64,000 bases of DNA, taken from assembly GCA_036873755.1 (NCBI GenBank), contig JAVTVY010025019.1:38451-102450 (forward strand), written 5' to 3'. A model generated the notes under the pieces. It saw nothing but the letters and a program-made list of their open reading frames with translations. It did not search any database and was not told the origin of the DNA. Of this stretch, positions 36,901 through 48,900 are shown in pieces; the stretch's first letter is position 1, and every line of letters starts with the position of its first letter. Source of the DNA: Hanleya hanleyi. Its lineage: Eukaryota > Mollusca > Polyplacophora > Lepidopleurida > Hanleyidae. Made by a program: the position numbers and the translations under genes.

Positions 36901-39900
36901 ATTCCTTGGGAGTATATTGTGGTGAAATTATGAAGCGATCGTGAACTTTGAATTTTGCATCCAATTCACTCTTTTTGGGGCAATTTCATACTTCAGGACC
37001 TATGTGATCTACTTTGGAATGTGCTTTGGACAAATAAATATATCCCATTCATTTAGGTTTGATGAACAAAAGGCCATAACTCTTGAAAATATAACCGAAA
37101 GCAGAGAAACTTCACGCTGCACACCTATGGGGTACTGACCACATATCATGCAAATTCCATAATTGTCCATACAATATTAACTGAGATCCAGCCCGGACAA
37201 GTCCCAATTCACAAAGATTTCAAAAACAAAAGGGCCATAACTCTTGAAATATACGCGAAACGCGGAGAAACTTCACACTGCACAACTACAGGGCACTCAC
37301 CACATATCCTGCAAATTCCATACTTGTCCATACAATATTAACCGAGATCCAGCCTGGACAAGTCCAAATTCACAAAGACTTGATGAACAAAGGGCCATAA
37401 CTCTTGAAAATATATGCGAAACGCGAAGAAACTTCACGCTGCACAACTACAGGGCACTGACCACATACCCTGCAAATTTCATAATTGTCCATACAATATT
37501 AACCAAGATCCAGCCCGGACAAGTCCCAATTCATGGAGATTTCAGGAACAAAGGGCCATAACTCTTGAAAATATAGGCGGAACGGGGAGAAACTTTACGC
37601 TGCACAACTGTGGGGCACTGACCACATGTCATGCAAATTTCATACTTGTTCATACAATATTAACCAAGATCTAGCCCGGACAAGTCCCATTCACAGAGAT
37701 TTCAGAAAAAGGGCCATAACTCTTGAAAATGATACCGGAACTCGGAAAAAACTCTACGCTGCACAACTATGAGCCACTGGTCACATTCCATGCAAGTTTC
37801 AATCCTGTCCATCAATTATTAACCGAGATATCGCGCGGACAAGAAATTCGGACGGACAGACAGACGGACAGACGGACGGACAAAGCGATCGCTATATGCC
37901 CCCCCTCTAGTTAGAGGGGGGGCATAATAATATCAATCTCTACATAGTGTTATCAAAATAGTATCCTATTTGTGTAAGAAATCTTGTTGAATTTAGATTT
38001 TATAATAAAATTAATAAGTTTAATAAATAATTAATTAATAATCAGTCCAATCCAAAGATTTTATAATAAAATTGGACATAATGAAGAAAATAATTTTAGA
38101 AGAGTAGGCCTACATCAGTTCTAACATGATTTTCAATGAATACTCTACCCTCTTCATTATCACCAATTATATACAGATAATATTATTCTATTTTAATGGT
38201 AGTCTATTACATTAGCAATTTACTTGCTGGCATTAATTCAACAATTTGAGGAGAGTTATCTCCCCTGTACCGGTATATTTTAATTGGCCACTAGTGGCGC
38301 CACCATGCTGTCATATGAGACCAACAACAGCAGAAAAACATGCAGGACAGAGTGCGAAAAGAAAGTTGATTTGTTCATGTTAAGCTGGAACTATTGAGGT
38401 TTAAAGAACTGTATTGCAGATGGTGATGAGTGAAGCTACATGTAATGATGGTAAGTAAGTTATAAATATAATTATAATGTTATAACTTAATTAGCAAAAC
38501 AATTCTAATTTCTAGTTAAACTCAGAATGTTGTAATGTGGACCCTCTATGAGCTTTAACTATCAACAAGTTTCTCTTCATATACATGGCATATTAAACAA
38601 TTGATACTCTTCTCAGTAACTACTGCAGCACTTCACCTTATATTTGCAGTCAAAATTAATGACTCATTTAGCCTGGAATTCACAAAGAAATATCCATAAC
38701 TCGATCTGTCTCAAAATTCCTTTCAGATCTACCCAGGTTCATCAAGGCAGCCATTGTTGCATTGTCAGCTGGAAAAGCCCAGGCTTGGGGACCTCATGTG
38801 AAGATTGGCCATGCACCTGGAGGAAATCCCCCGGAGGGTGAGATATATAGGTTGTATCACACCACTGCTTGTGTATTTCCTGTGATCATGTCAAACAGTA
38901 GGATTTAACTTGCTAGGAAGTTTGGTTGGGGTGGGGGAGGGATGTTAGCTCTCAATAAATCAGTTGACATCCTCACTTGTTGTTTTGAAATGTTTATCAT
39001 TTCCTGCTTATATTTCCAGAAGATTTGAGAATATTTCCATACCAAAGTTCTGATGAAATCGCAAAGGAATATTTATTAAAATAAATTGATAACAAAGACA
39101 CTGTTGGCATAACCGATATTTGCTATGATAAAAATGTGACCAGGAAAAGCAGGATAAATTATGATTAGATTTCCTATCACCATAACCATGATAACAGGCT
39201 ATATTTTAATTGTCTATTTATTGCACTATTCTTGACCAAGGCTAAGGATTGCTGCATAATTCAATTGTACATCTGTACCCACATCTTGAAAAATGAGAAC
39301 ATTTCATCATTCATTTCATTTAAAACGTTTTAAACAATTTTTTTTCTCCTCAGATGCAACCAATCGGACATGTTCGAGGCGCACATTTCATCGACTCGGC
39401 GCAGACATGTGATCATGGAAATCATGCAGTGTCTATTGTTGAATTACTTCTTCGCCAAAGAGGAAATAGCATCAGGCAATATTACATGACCAATACAACT
39501 GGATGACGAACATTGTTAAAATCATATTAGTGTACATTCTCAATATTTTTTCCAATTGTGATTGCATTTTCATTTAATGTTGAGCCATAATTCTGGATCC
39601 CACTTCAAAATATTTTGCTTCAAATCCATGAATACTGCTTAAGTATCATAATTTATATTGCATTATAATACTCATGACATGCATTCAAGAATGTATATTT
39701 TACATTAATAACAAATGACTTGAATGACCGTGGTGCTACTGGACCCAAATAATCTTTATTCAGTGAGCGGCACATGTTTGGTTTTTGCAGAGGGCACACC
39801 AATAACAATAACATCACATTTCTATGATATTTCAATGCAAATCATCCTGGTTATCGTCACATTCACTAATATCAGCAATACGCCAGTTGAATGTAGTGTA

Positions 39901-42900
39901 ATATTTCTAAGATTTCTCTAATCATACTTTTTCGCTAATGTCACAACAATTTTTTACCATTCTACCCATTTAAATTATGAGGATAACCTCTGAATAGTTT
40001 CAGGATAACTTGACACATTGATAACTTAATAACAATTTCTTTGCTAATTTGATGACTTTTCATTTTTTACCAGCAAGGTGATTTTGGACGCGATGAAATC
40101 AAAATTGAATGGGGAGCTAAAAAGTTATAAAAGACACTTGATCTGTTGAGAAAAACATGGATGCCTTGGACTTTGGATGCTACGTGCATGTGCTGGTTGC
40201 TGTTCCCTATAAATATTTCTATTTTACATAATAAAATGTATGACATGACAACATAATAACCCTTGTGTGTATAGCTGTATTTTCGTTTCTGTTTTGTGTG
40301 TATAGATGTCTATATTTTATCTGTTTTATACAATAAAATGTATGAAATGAATGCATATAATTTGTTATGTTGACTATCTCATTCGACACGAAACGTTTCA
40401 TCGTAAACCTGCAGTATATTGGACAATCCTGCACAACCATCCAGCATTATTCTATCTTCGTTAATTGACACAAATGACAGCCCTGTAGGACAACCCTGTA
40501 GGATCCTGAAAGACGGTCTTGTGAGATCCTGTAGGACAGTCTTGTAGGATCTTGTAAGATCCTGCAGGACAGTCTTGTAAGATCCTGTATGACAGTCTTG
40601 TAAGATCTTGTAGGATCCTGAAGGACGATCTTGTAAGATCCTGTAGGACGGTCTTGTAGGATCTTGTAAGATCCTGAAGGACGATCTTGTAAGATCCTGA
40701 AGGACAGTCTTGTAGGATCTTGTAAGATCCTGTAGGACAGTCTTGTAAGATCCTGTAGGACAGTCTTGTAGGATCTTGTAAGATCCTGTAGGACAGTCTT
40801 ACAAGAAAAGTGCCAAAATCTTACAAGACTGTCCTACAAGATCTTACAAGACACTTTCTTGTAAGATCTTACAAGAATTTTTGATAAGGGACAGGTTGAG
40901 TGTATGTATAATTGTTTTACCGGGAGTCGGTCATCCTGATATTGGGCTATTCTGGTCGCGATAATTTTGTACAAATCCTTTCACGGCTGGCAGGCTGTTG
41001 ATTGTGTTAGACAGGTTTTTTTGTCTCGGTCGATAGGCTAGCTACGCGATGGTGAAGTTTGACTGTATGATCACATCGGTCTGTGTGATATACATGTAGG
41101 GCTCGGGTAGCCGTTTTCCCCGTCTTTCGTTATGAAACTAGTCGTGTGTTCAGTTCAGTCCACGCAATCAAATATTTTTCTGGTATATAGCCGGCTGAGC
41201 TAGCCAACATTTCTCATAAACAGTGTATCGTTCGTATGCATTCAATAAACTTCGTGTCGCTGTATATACAGTACCCGTATTATTAACCTGTGATAGGCGC
41301 GCTGTGTTATTATAGTACGGCCAATGCGGTATAATTTAGCACTGTCAACAGCATATATAGATCTGTGTGATGTGGCAATTAATCGTTTCGCGAGACTCGA
41401 TATGCTCAATTCGGTCTGTGTTATTAGATATATTCCTGGTATTTAGCCAGTTGAACTAGTCAACAGTTCTTGGAAATAGTAGATTTACTCTATTCATTTA
41501 TTGCAATTGGTGTCGTCATATATACAGCATTATTGTCCTGTGATAAACGCGAAGTGTTATTAGTAGTGGCATTTTGGCCGTTCGTGGTCAATAGATTGGT
41601 AAAAACCGGACAAATTGACTAATATGGAATAATTTGAGCCTGGTAGGGTTATACAATTTTCAAATATTTTTACTGGGTTATCATATAGAGCTTGTATATT
41701 GGGGAGATTAAAATTTTTATGGAAGTTTTTGTCCATTGTCACTCCAGGTGTTGCTGTGTGGTGTTGTCTATGTGTTTCTGTACGATTGAATTGTATTGTT
41801 TCTGAGATTGACTTTTGTGTGAGATTTCTACTATGTGTTAGTATTGATGGGTCTTTGGATTGGGATTGGAGATTTTGTCAACGTTTATGAGAAATCTGTA
41901 GTTGGAATACAATTGGGCGTTGAAATACAATAGTAAATGCTCAGATTGCTCGCGGGTCAATGTGACTTTGTCTTCTGCTAACTTTTTCCCGTCCTGATAA
42001 AAGCGAAACCCGTTTTTTCTGTTTCAAGATATATATATATATATACATTTTTTGAACGGTTTGTCGGCTGTCAACTGGTCGGCTAAATAATATATATATA
42101 TTGCCTACATTTTGGTTGTCCAATACATGATTCTGATTGCTCAGTTGACAGCTTGGGGCATTATCAGTCATGCGGGCCACATTCATGGCGATACCATGGT
42201 GTTGTCGCTGCCATATACTATAGTACTCATGGCGAAGCCATGGTGTTGTCACTGCGACAATAGTAATCCGACTCCCTTCAATCCTTTTGAATTGAGTTAA
42301 TAATTTATATATCCTGTCTGTTTTCTCCCTTCTCTTGGATCAGTTTAGGAAATTAAGCTATGAAATTTAATTGAATGGGAACTTGCCTATGTTCATCCTT
42401 GAGGGGTCTGAATGATAGACTGAAGGTTGTTCATGAGTTAAAATTTTGATGCAGTTTACCATCTCGAGACGGGCTATTTCCTGTTTGTATTTCAACTCGG
42501 AGTTATTGACTCCTCGATGTGGTCGAGTTTAAAATCTAGTTTGTATTCTGTGTTGTATTCCTCCAGGCACGGAAAACTGTGTTAATTTAAGCACAGGTGG
42601 CCTGACTTTGTTTTCCGGGCACAATTGATAATTGATTTCCCCCCCCCCCCAGACCCACCCTGGGTTTCTTTAGTGCCCTATTCATAATTAGTTGTAAATT
42701 GAAATAGTGCAAGATTAATAGAGAAGTTGCAACAGCGTGTTGACTGTGTGGTAACACGTGTTGCACTTGTTCTAGAGATGGGTCTTGTTCTTTTTCTTTT
42801 TTCCTAATGGATATGGCTGATTAGGCACAATTAATTTGGTTCATAAAAGTGTTTCGTCAGTTTGAACTCGAACCTGCACATGTTTAAATATTTGTTTTCA

Positions 42901-45900
42901 TTCACTGAATTTGAGTAGTTGACACTGCTTTTCATTTTTCGTGTCCAATTTGGTGTTCCCTAGGGGAAATAACGAGGTACACGGTCTTCTGCTTTAATGA
43001 GTTTCTGGAGTGGAAACTGAGTGTGAGGAGTTGACGCTGCTATTTATTTTGGTGTAAGATTTGTTGTTTTGTAGTGGACATACCAATGTGGGCTGTCTTT
43101 CAGTTGCTTTAGTGAGTTTCTAGAAGGAAACTCACTGAAAGTCTGATATATTTGAATTTATTTGACTAGATTTTGATTGGGTATTCCTTATTTTTTTGGA
43201 CTTGTTTGCATATACCGTATATCGTTCCACTTTTGTTAACATGGCAGATTTAGGGCCCATTGATGTGTCAGTGGCTACAGAGGAAGCACTGCAAAAATTG
43301 AAAGGGGTGGGGAGTAGTCGAAGTGCACGTGTGGTAGCCTTGCAGGAAGAGGGCAGGTTGGTTAATTTTAAGCATTTTATGCAGGCGACTCAGTTTAGTG
43401 CCGGGCATATAGCCGATCTAGTGCTAGAGGGGCAGATTATAGGTTTAGACTTGTCGGAAAGTCCGGAATACATTAATGCTTTGGTTGACCGTCGTTTTGA
43501 AGAAATCATTGGATCATGGAAAGTTGAAATAACGGCTCAAGTAAATGCATTGGATGTAGAAATGGGCCAGTTGCATGACGATGTCAAGGCATACGAGCTT
43601 CAGTTAGGCCAGTTGGATGAGAAAATAGTGGTACAATGTCAACAACTAGGTCAACAAGTAGGACAAGTGGAAACTAAAGTAGGACAAGTGGAAACTAAAG
43701 TAGGACAAGTGGAAACTAAAGTAGGTCAAGTTGGTGGTAAGTTGAAGCAAGTTGATGATAAGATGGAACAAGTAGGTTTAGATATGAGGACTGTTGTTAC
43801 ATTGCTTAGCGCTCCAAGCAGGGAGGGGTCAGAGATTTCATCACATGCGACGTCTGAACAGACAACGGGGGACGCTGGTCAGGCAGACCCAACTCCTGTT
43901 GTTGTAAATAATAGACCTGAACAATTGATTGAGGGCGAGGGAGAGACTGCAAATCAACCGAATGCAGCCCCGGTTCATCAAAATGAACCACATGTTCAAG
44001 TAAATGCACCAGCTGCCCTTCCCGACCCCCCATGTCCACTAGATCTGAATGGAACAGCAGGACTGGACGCTGGTCTGGCTAGGAATGTATTTCATCAGTG
44101 GCCGCCCAGTGGCCACACTTCAGCTCCGAACTTCCAATGCCCAGTAAATAGGAATGAGTTGTTTTTAGACAATGCTATGGTAGGGAAACAATATCTTCAA
44201 GGGGATATAGATAATGGGAATCTGGCCGATGTGTCCGCTACTGATACCGAGGGGGAGGTTGAGGCCTCTCCTAGTAAATGTAGCGAATGCTCGTCCAGAT
44301 CGAGATCAACCGAACGACATGTATCCCGAGAACGCTACCGTAGTCAAAGTCCCCGGCTTCCCAAGACTTTAGTGTTTTCAGGGACCAGAGGGGACTGGGT
44401 TCCATTTAGGGTTAAATTTAAGTTGGAAGCTGAAAGTAGAAAGTGGGACAAAGACCAGTGTCTTAGGAAATTAACGGACTGTATTCATGGCGATGCCATG
44501 GTGTTTTACAGTTATCAATCGGAGGCAGTCAAAGCCTCGTTTGATATGCTCCTCAAAGCAATGGAATGCCATTATAATAGTAGGTTAGGCAGCGTTTGCA
44601 AGCGGAAGTGCAGGGTCCCGAAGATACTTTAGAGGAGTTTGCTTTTAGATGCGCTAGGTTGGCAAGGGACGGGTATCCGAATGCACCGGAAAAGATTATT
44701 GAGTCAGTAGCGGTGGAACATTTTCTCAGGGGATGCAGGGAAATACAGGCTGTGAGATTTGCTATGGAAAAGAGCCCCACAACAATCTCGGAAGCCTTGA
44801 GTTATGTGAACTCCTCACGATATAACAGGGTTCGCACAGCTGGGAAAGATCAAAATTCCAGGACATTTCCAGGACAAAATTGCTGTTTTCCAGGACAAAG
44901 TGTCCAGGGTATGAAATAGACAAACAAATTCTAGTTGCCCATCGGCAAGCATGGGCAACCAACCCATCCAAATGCATTGCAATTTGGACAGAATTTGGTT
45001 GCCCAAAGGAAATTTAGGTTGCCCCGGGCAACCGGTCAAAGGGCTATTTCGCACCCTGGTGTCTCCAGTTATTTTCAGTCAAATGTATTTTCTCTCAACG
45101 CAATGTATAGAGGTTATCTACCCTTGATTATCTCCCCTGTTGTCACCAGGAAGTATGAAATACACGTGGAATATGGCTCCGTTTTCGGCTTGAAATATTT
45201 GTCACTAAAACGAACAACTCATTCAGAGATAGAGATTCTAATCTGAAGGACAACGGATGGGTAAATAATCATACAAATTAAATCTTACAACGATATTATG
45301 CCTGAATCGGCCGTGGAAGAGCCAAAGAAAGATGTGATAGTCCGATTAATCCGCATATTTTATCGCTCACGCTGATAGCAGGATTCATGCTTTGCACCTT
45401 TCGCGTGACTTTTCACGGAACTTTCCCCCATATTTCCAACATCGAACGTGTTTTGGCAAAGCCTGCACTTCGCTCTGTGCAAAGACTCCTTGAGGCGCCA
45501 TGCAGTCCCGGCAGTCCGGATGACTCGGCCACGAAGAATTACAATGACAAAGGCGTGACATGATGTCATTCTTTACATTTCTCTCTCAGATTAATGATCG
45601 GAGGTTTCCGTGAATATTCGTCACCATGGGAGCTCAGTGACGGATGTCTCAATTCGATATTTGATTGGCCGAGAAGTTTACTATATTTACTACGAAAGTT
45701 TATGAATGAATTGGCGCGTCAGTGAACTGGGGAATCCCCCGACAGCGATGACCGATCGTTGGAGTGAGCATTTGCCGACGGATGATTCGCAGCACAGTAA
45801 TTCTATTGATTTTCCAGGACTTTCAAGGACACATACTATTTTTCCAGGACTTTCCAGTACTGGAAAGCATACTTTTATTTTTCCAGGACATTTAAGGACA

Positions 45901-48900
45901 TTCCAGGACTGTGCGAACCTTGTATAATCGGAGAGACTGGAGTTTTCAGACGGTTACATGTAGGACTGTTAATGTTGATTCAGTGGGGGAGACTTTTCCT
46001 GATGCTTGTAAGGCAGAAGGGGAAGGGATAAATATGAGGTCCCCTCGCCGTCGGTCATCGCGACCCTTCCGTCCACCACGACTCTGTTACTCGTGCTGTA
46101 AACCCGGTCACATAAGCCGTTTTTGTCCTGTTAGACGTGGTTTAGATGGGTGGGCTGAATTAGCAACTGCAAATGGCGGTGTGGGGTCGTCCACGGGAGA
46201 CGAGGCAGGTGTTACTGAACTTACTGCAGCAGTCAGAGATGTTACACTGTCTCGTTCCCAGGGGTGGGCGATGTCCATTCCAGTTAAGGTTGGGTCTGTG
46301 CCGGTGACTGCTGTGGTAGACACGGCCGCCCAAGTCACCGTCATGAGTGAACATCTATTTGCTAGGTTGGGTCTTCAGGGGTTGTCGTCTTCGCCTATTC
46401 GGTTGACTGGTGCATTTCGAGGAATGACCAGTATGGGAATGCTAGTTCGGCAAGTCCCATTATCCATCTCCGATTTTCACTGTACTGGAAATATAGTGGT
46501 GGCACCCTTGGTTGACGACCTGTTGCTAGGCTTCGATTTCCTATCAGCCTATGGATGTGTTGTAGATTTTAGGGATAAAACCTTGGTTATTGGAGACACC
46601 AAGGTTTTTGCAGTTTGAATTTTTATGGAATGGTGACTTTTTCAATGTGGGCTCCATTTCGCTCTGCCTGTAACTGATAAATGGTGAAGTTAGTTGATGG
46701 GCCATTGGTGACGCATTTTGTGTATGCGTCTGAATCGATCTAGTATAGTGTCAGCTTGGTGGAGATATATGGATGTGTACCATCACGTGTATGCAGTGAT
46801 GGATATATTGTATTTGGTTTTGATTTTCTATGTGAAATTATCCTATTTGGGGGTTGATTTGATTTTGTTGTACAGGATGTTTGTTTGAGGTATTGTGGAA
46901 TTGAAGAAAAAAAAATACATAAAATTCTAGACCCAAATCGTTCGTAATGTGTTCTGTAATGTAATGTGTATTTTGGAACTATTGGTGTGTGTTGGAGAAC
47001 TCTGGTGTGTATTCAGAAGTTGGATGTTGTTCGGAAATTGTGATTTGCATTGCGGCGTTATACGTGTAGTGTGTTATGGGAGAATATGATGATGCGTTAT
47101 GGTGAACTAGGTGTGTTTAAGTAATCTTTGTGAGGGAACCGGGTGCTGGACGCCTGGGTTCGATGGTTGCTGTGTGATTCGATAATTTCTGTGTGTGAAG
47201 ATTCTGTGTGGTAGATATACGCGTCTATGTGACTTCTGTTTGAGGTTGTATAACTGTGTGTTTTTTGTGAGTTTTTCTGTGTGTGTTAAGCTATGTGGCA
47301 CGTTCATGGAAGTCTATGTGATGAAGTTAATATATGGAGTGACATGGAGAATATATAGTATGGAATATGCGGTGCGGTGCGGTTGGCCATGTCGTAGACC
47401 TGGGATTGGGGGAGTGCGGCCGGCTCCCCACCCTGTCTTCGTCATGGAACACTTTTGGGAGTTTTCTCTGAACCGTCATGCAATACGCGTTATGATTTAT
47501 TGTGAATCCGATGGGGCAGGATAGCTACCACTCGGGGAGTGAATACATGCGTCATTATTCGATTAGTCTCAACCCTTTTCTAGTTATGAGTTCAATGATT
47601 TTGTGAGTGTGAGCTTGACACCTGTGGAGGTGTAGCAATTATGGTTATGTTCTCTCTGGTGGGGTAGCCGTTTGCGAGGGCGTATGTACCTTGGGGTCAG
47701 TGGGCGTGTGATGCGCACACACGTTTCTGGCTCTTCGTGCGTGCGCCCTAGAAGGGCCTTTCCACTCGAAACTGTTGGCTGCTGACGAAGGCGAGCCTTG
47801 AAATTATTAGGAGAGGGAGAATGGGGAGCTCAATATATAGTCTGGACAGCCAGTAGTTTATAGGCTTGTTCCAGTAGTGGATTGTATGACGGACTGGTGC
47901 TTATTGCGGCCATGTAGCTGGTAGGCTGGCCTGCCAATTTATAGTCTAGATACTAGTCCTGGTTTGAATAATGTTCTCGTATTTATTGCGGCCATGTAGC
48001 TGGTAGGCTGGCCTGCAGAGTATATTTTCAAGAATTAAAGTGAGCAGTCCCATGCGGCCGATTGTATTTATTTGGGCCGTAAAGCTGGTAGGCTGGGCCG
48101 CCGATTATATTTTTGAGAAATAAAGTGATCGGTCCCAGGAGACTAACCATTTGAACGAGATTTTTAGTGGGTTTGGGTGCAATTATAGACAGTCTGGTAA
48201 TAAGACAGCACTAGTGGGATGGTTACCATTTTATTGAAGATGGGTATTTTTAGAGCGCAGTGTACTTTTGTACACTGCATGTTACGGATTTTGACACATG
48301 TGATATAACATGGAGAATTCACGTCTTTGTCTCGCGTTTTAGTAATCATTGGCAGCGCTAGAACAGCGGTTGCTTGCGACAGGAAGGGTTCTAGCTAGGC
48401 GAAGTAAGACTCTCGCCAAAAAGAAAACGGGGAGGGGTGTTGCAGGGATAGCTTTACGATCCAAACTGCTAGCCCTGTTACCTCGAAATAAATCGTACAT
48501 GCCAGGAGATTGCTCCAAACCGGTTTTGGCCAGGAGCTTGAACTGGCATGCTCCGTTGCATGCTCTGAGATCGCCAGACTGGGTTGAGATTTAGAGCGAG
48601 CAAGACGCTTATATAGAATTCGGGTTGGAATGGAGGGAAGATTTTAATGGGGGATATTTTAGGCCTATATCGCAGTAGGTGTTGATAGTCTAGGCACACA
48701 TTACTACTACACACTTAACAAATACAGAAGAAAATAGTTTAAGGCAGACTTATCATATATGTTTGCCATGTTGGCAAGAAATTCTAATTTTCTAGGCTTC
48801 CATTCTTGCAGAAATTATATACATGTACACGGTATGTAACTTTTGAACTATCACACAAACATCCCCTCCACCAGACCCTCTATACCATTTAGAGCATAGT

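Larger units (their letters stand above)
35968..40890. mobile_element. Inverted-repeat element with CTTGTAAGATC arrays and a BEN-like gene
   Basis: Termini CCCTTACCAAAAAATCTTG (35968) and the inverse of CCCTTATCAAAAATTCTTG (ends 40890). Both subterminal zones (35977-36180 and 40475-40880) are dense in GATCTTGTAAGATC, TCCTGTAGGACAG and similar palindromic steps. Inside lie a tandem-repeat element (36702-37926) and plus-strand exons at 38420-40149. It interrupts the leader of the LTR element. No target duplication identified and no transposase seen, so the superfamily is unknown. Confidence 0.65.
35572..48711 (+). mobile_element. LTR retroelement encoding only Gag and protease
   Basis: Two direct 236-bp repeats, 35572-35807 and 48476-48711, begin TG and end CA and differ at two positions. 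CACT (or ACACT) is duplicated outside them (35568-35571 and 48712-48715). The body codes for a Ty3/gypsy-like Gag with a zinc knuckle and an aspartic protease, but no reverse transcriptase, RNase H or integrase is present between 46619 and 48475. Subtracting the two insertions leaves about 7.1 kb. It lies antisense to ROGDI. The pattern fits a non-autonomous gag-only (TR-GAG) element mobilised by a relative elsewhere. Confidence 0.88.

Noticed and set aside
36941..37914. ORFs with HSRFDEQKAITLENI-type peptides considered as a repeat protein gene
   Set aside because: Reading frames overlap and change, and the units belong to tandem-repeat element c with hairpin and GACGGACAG ends.
35572..48711. 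Full autonomous Ty3/gypsy retrovirus-like element
   Set aside because: No reverse transcriptase, RNase H or integrase motif in any frame between the protease stop and the 3' LTR.
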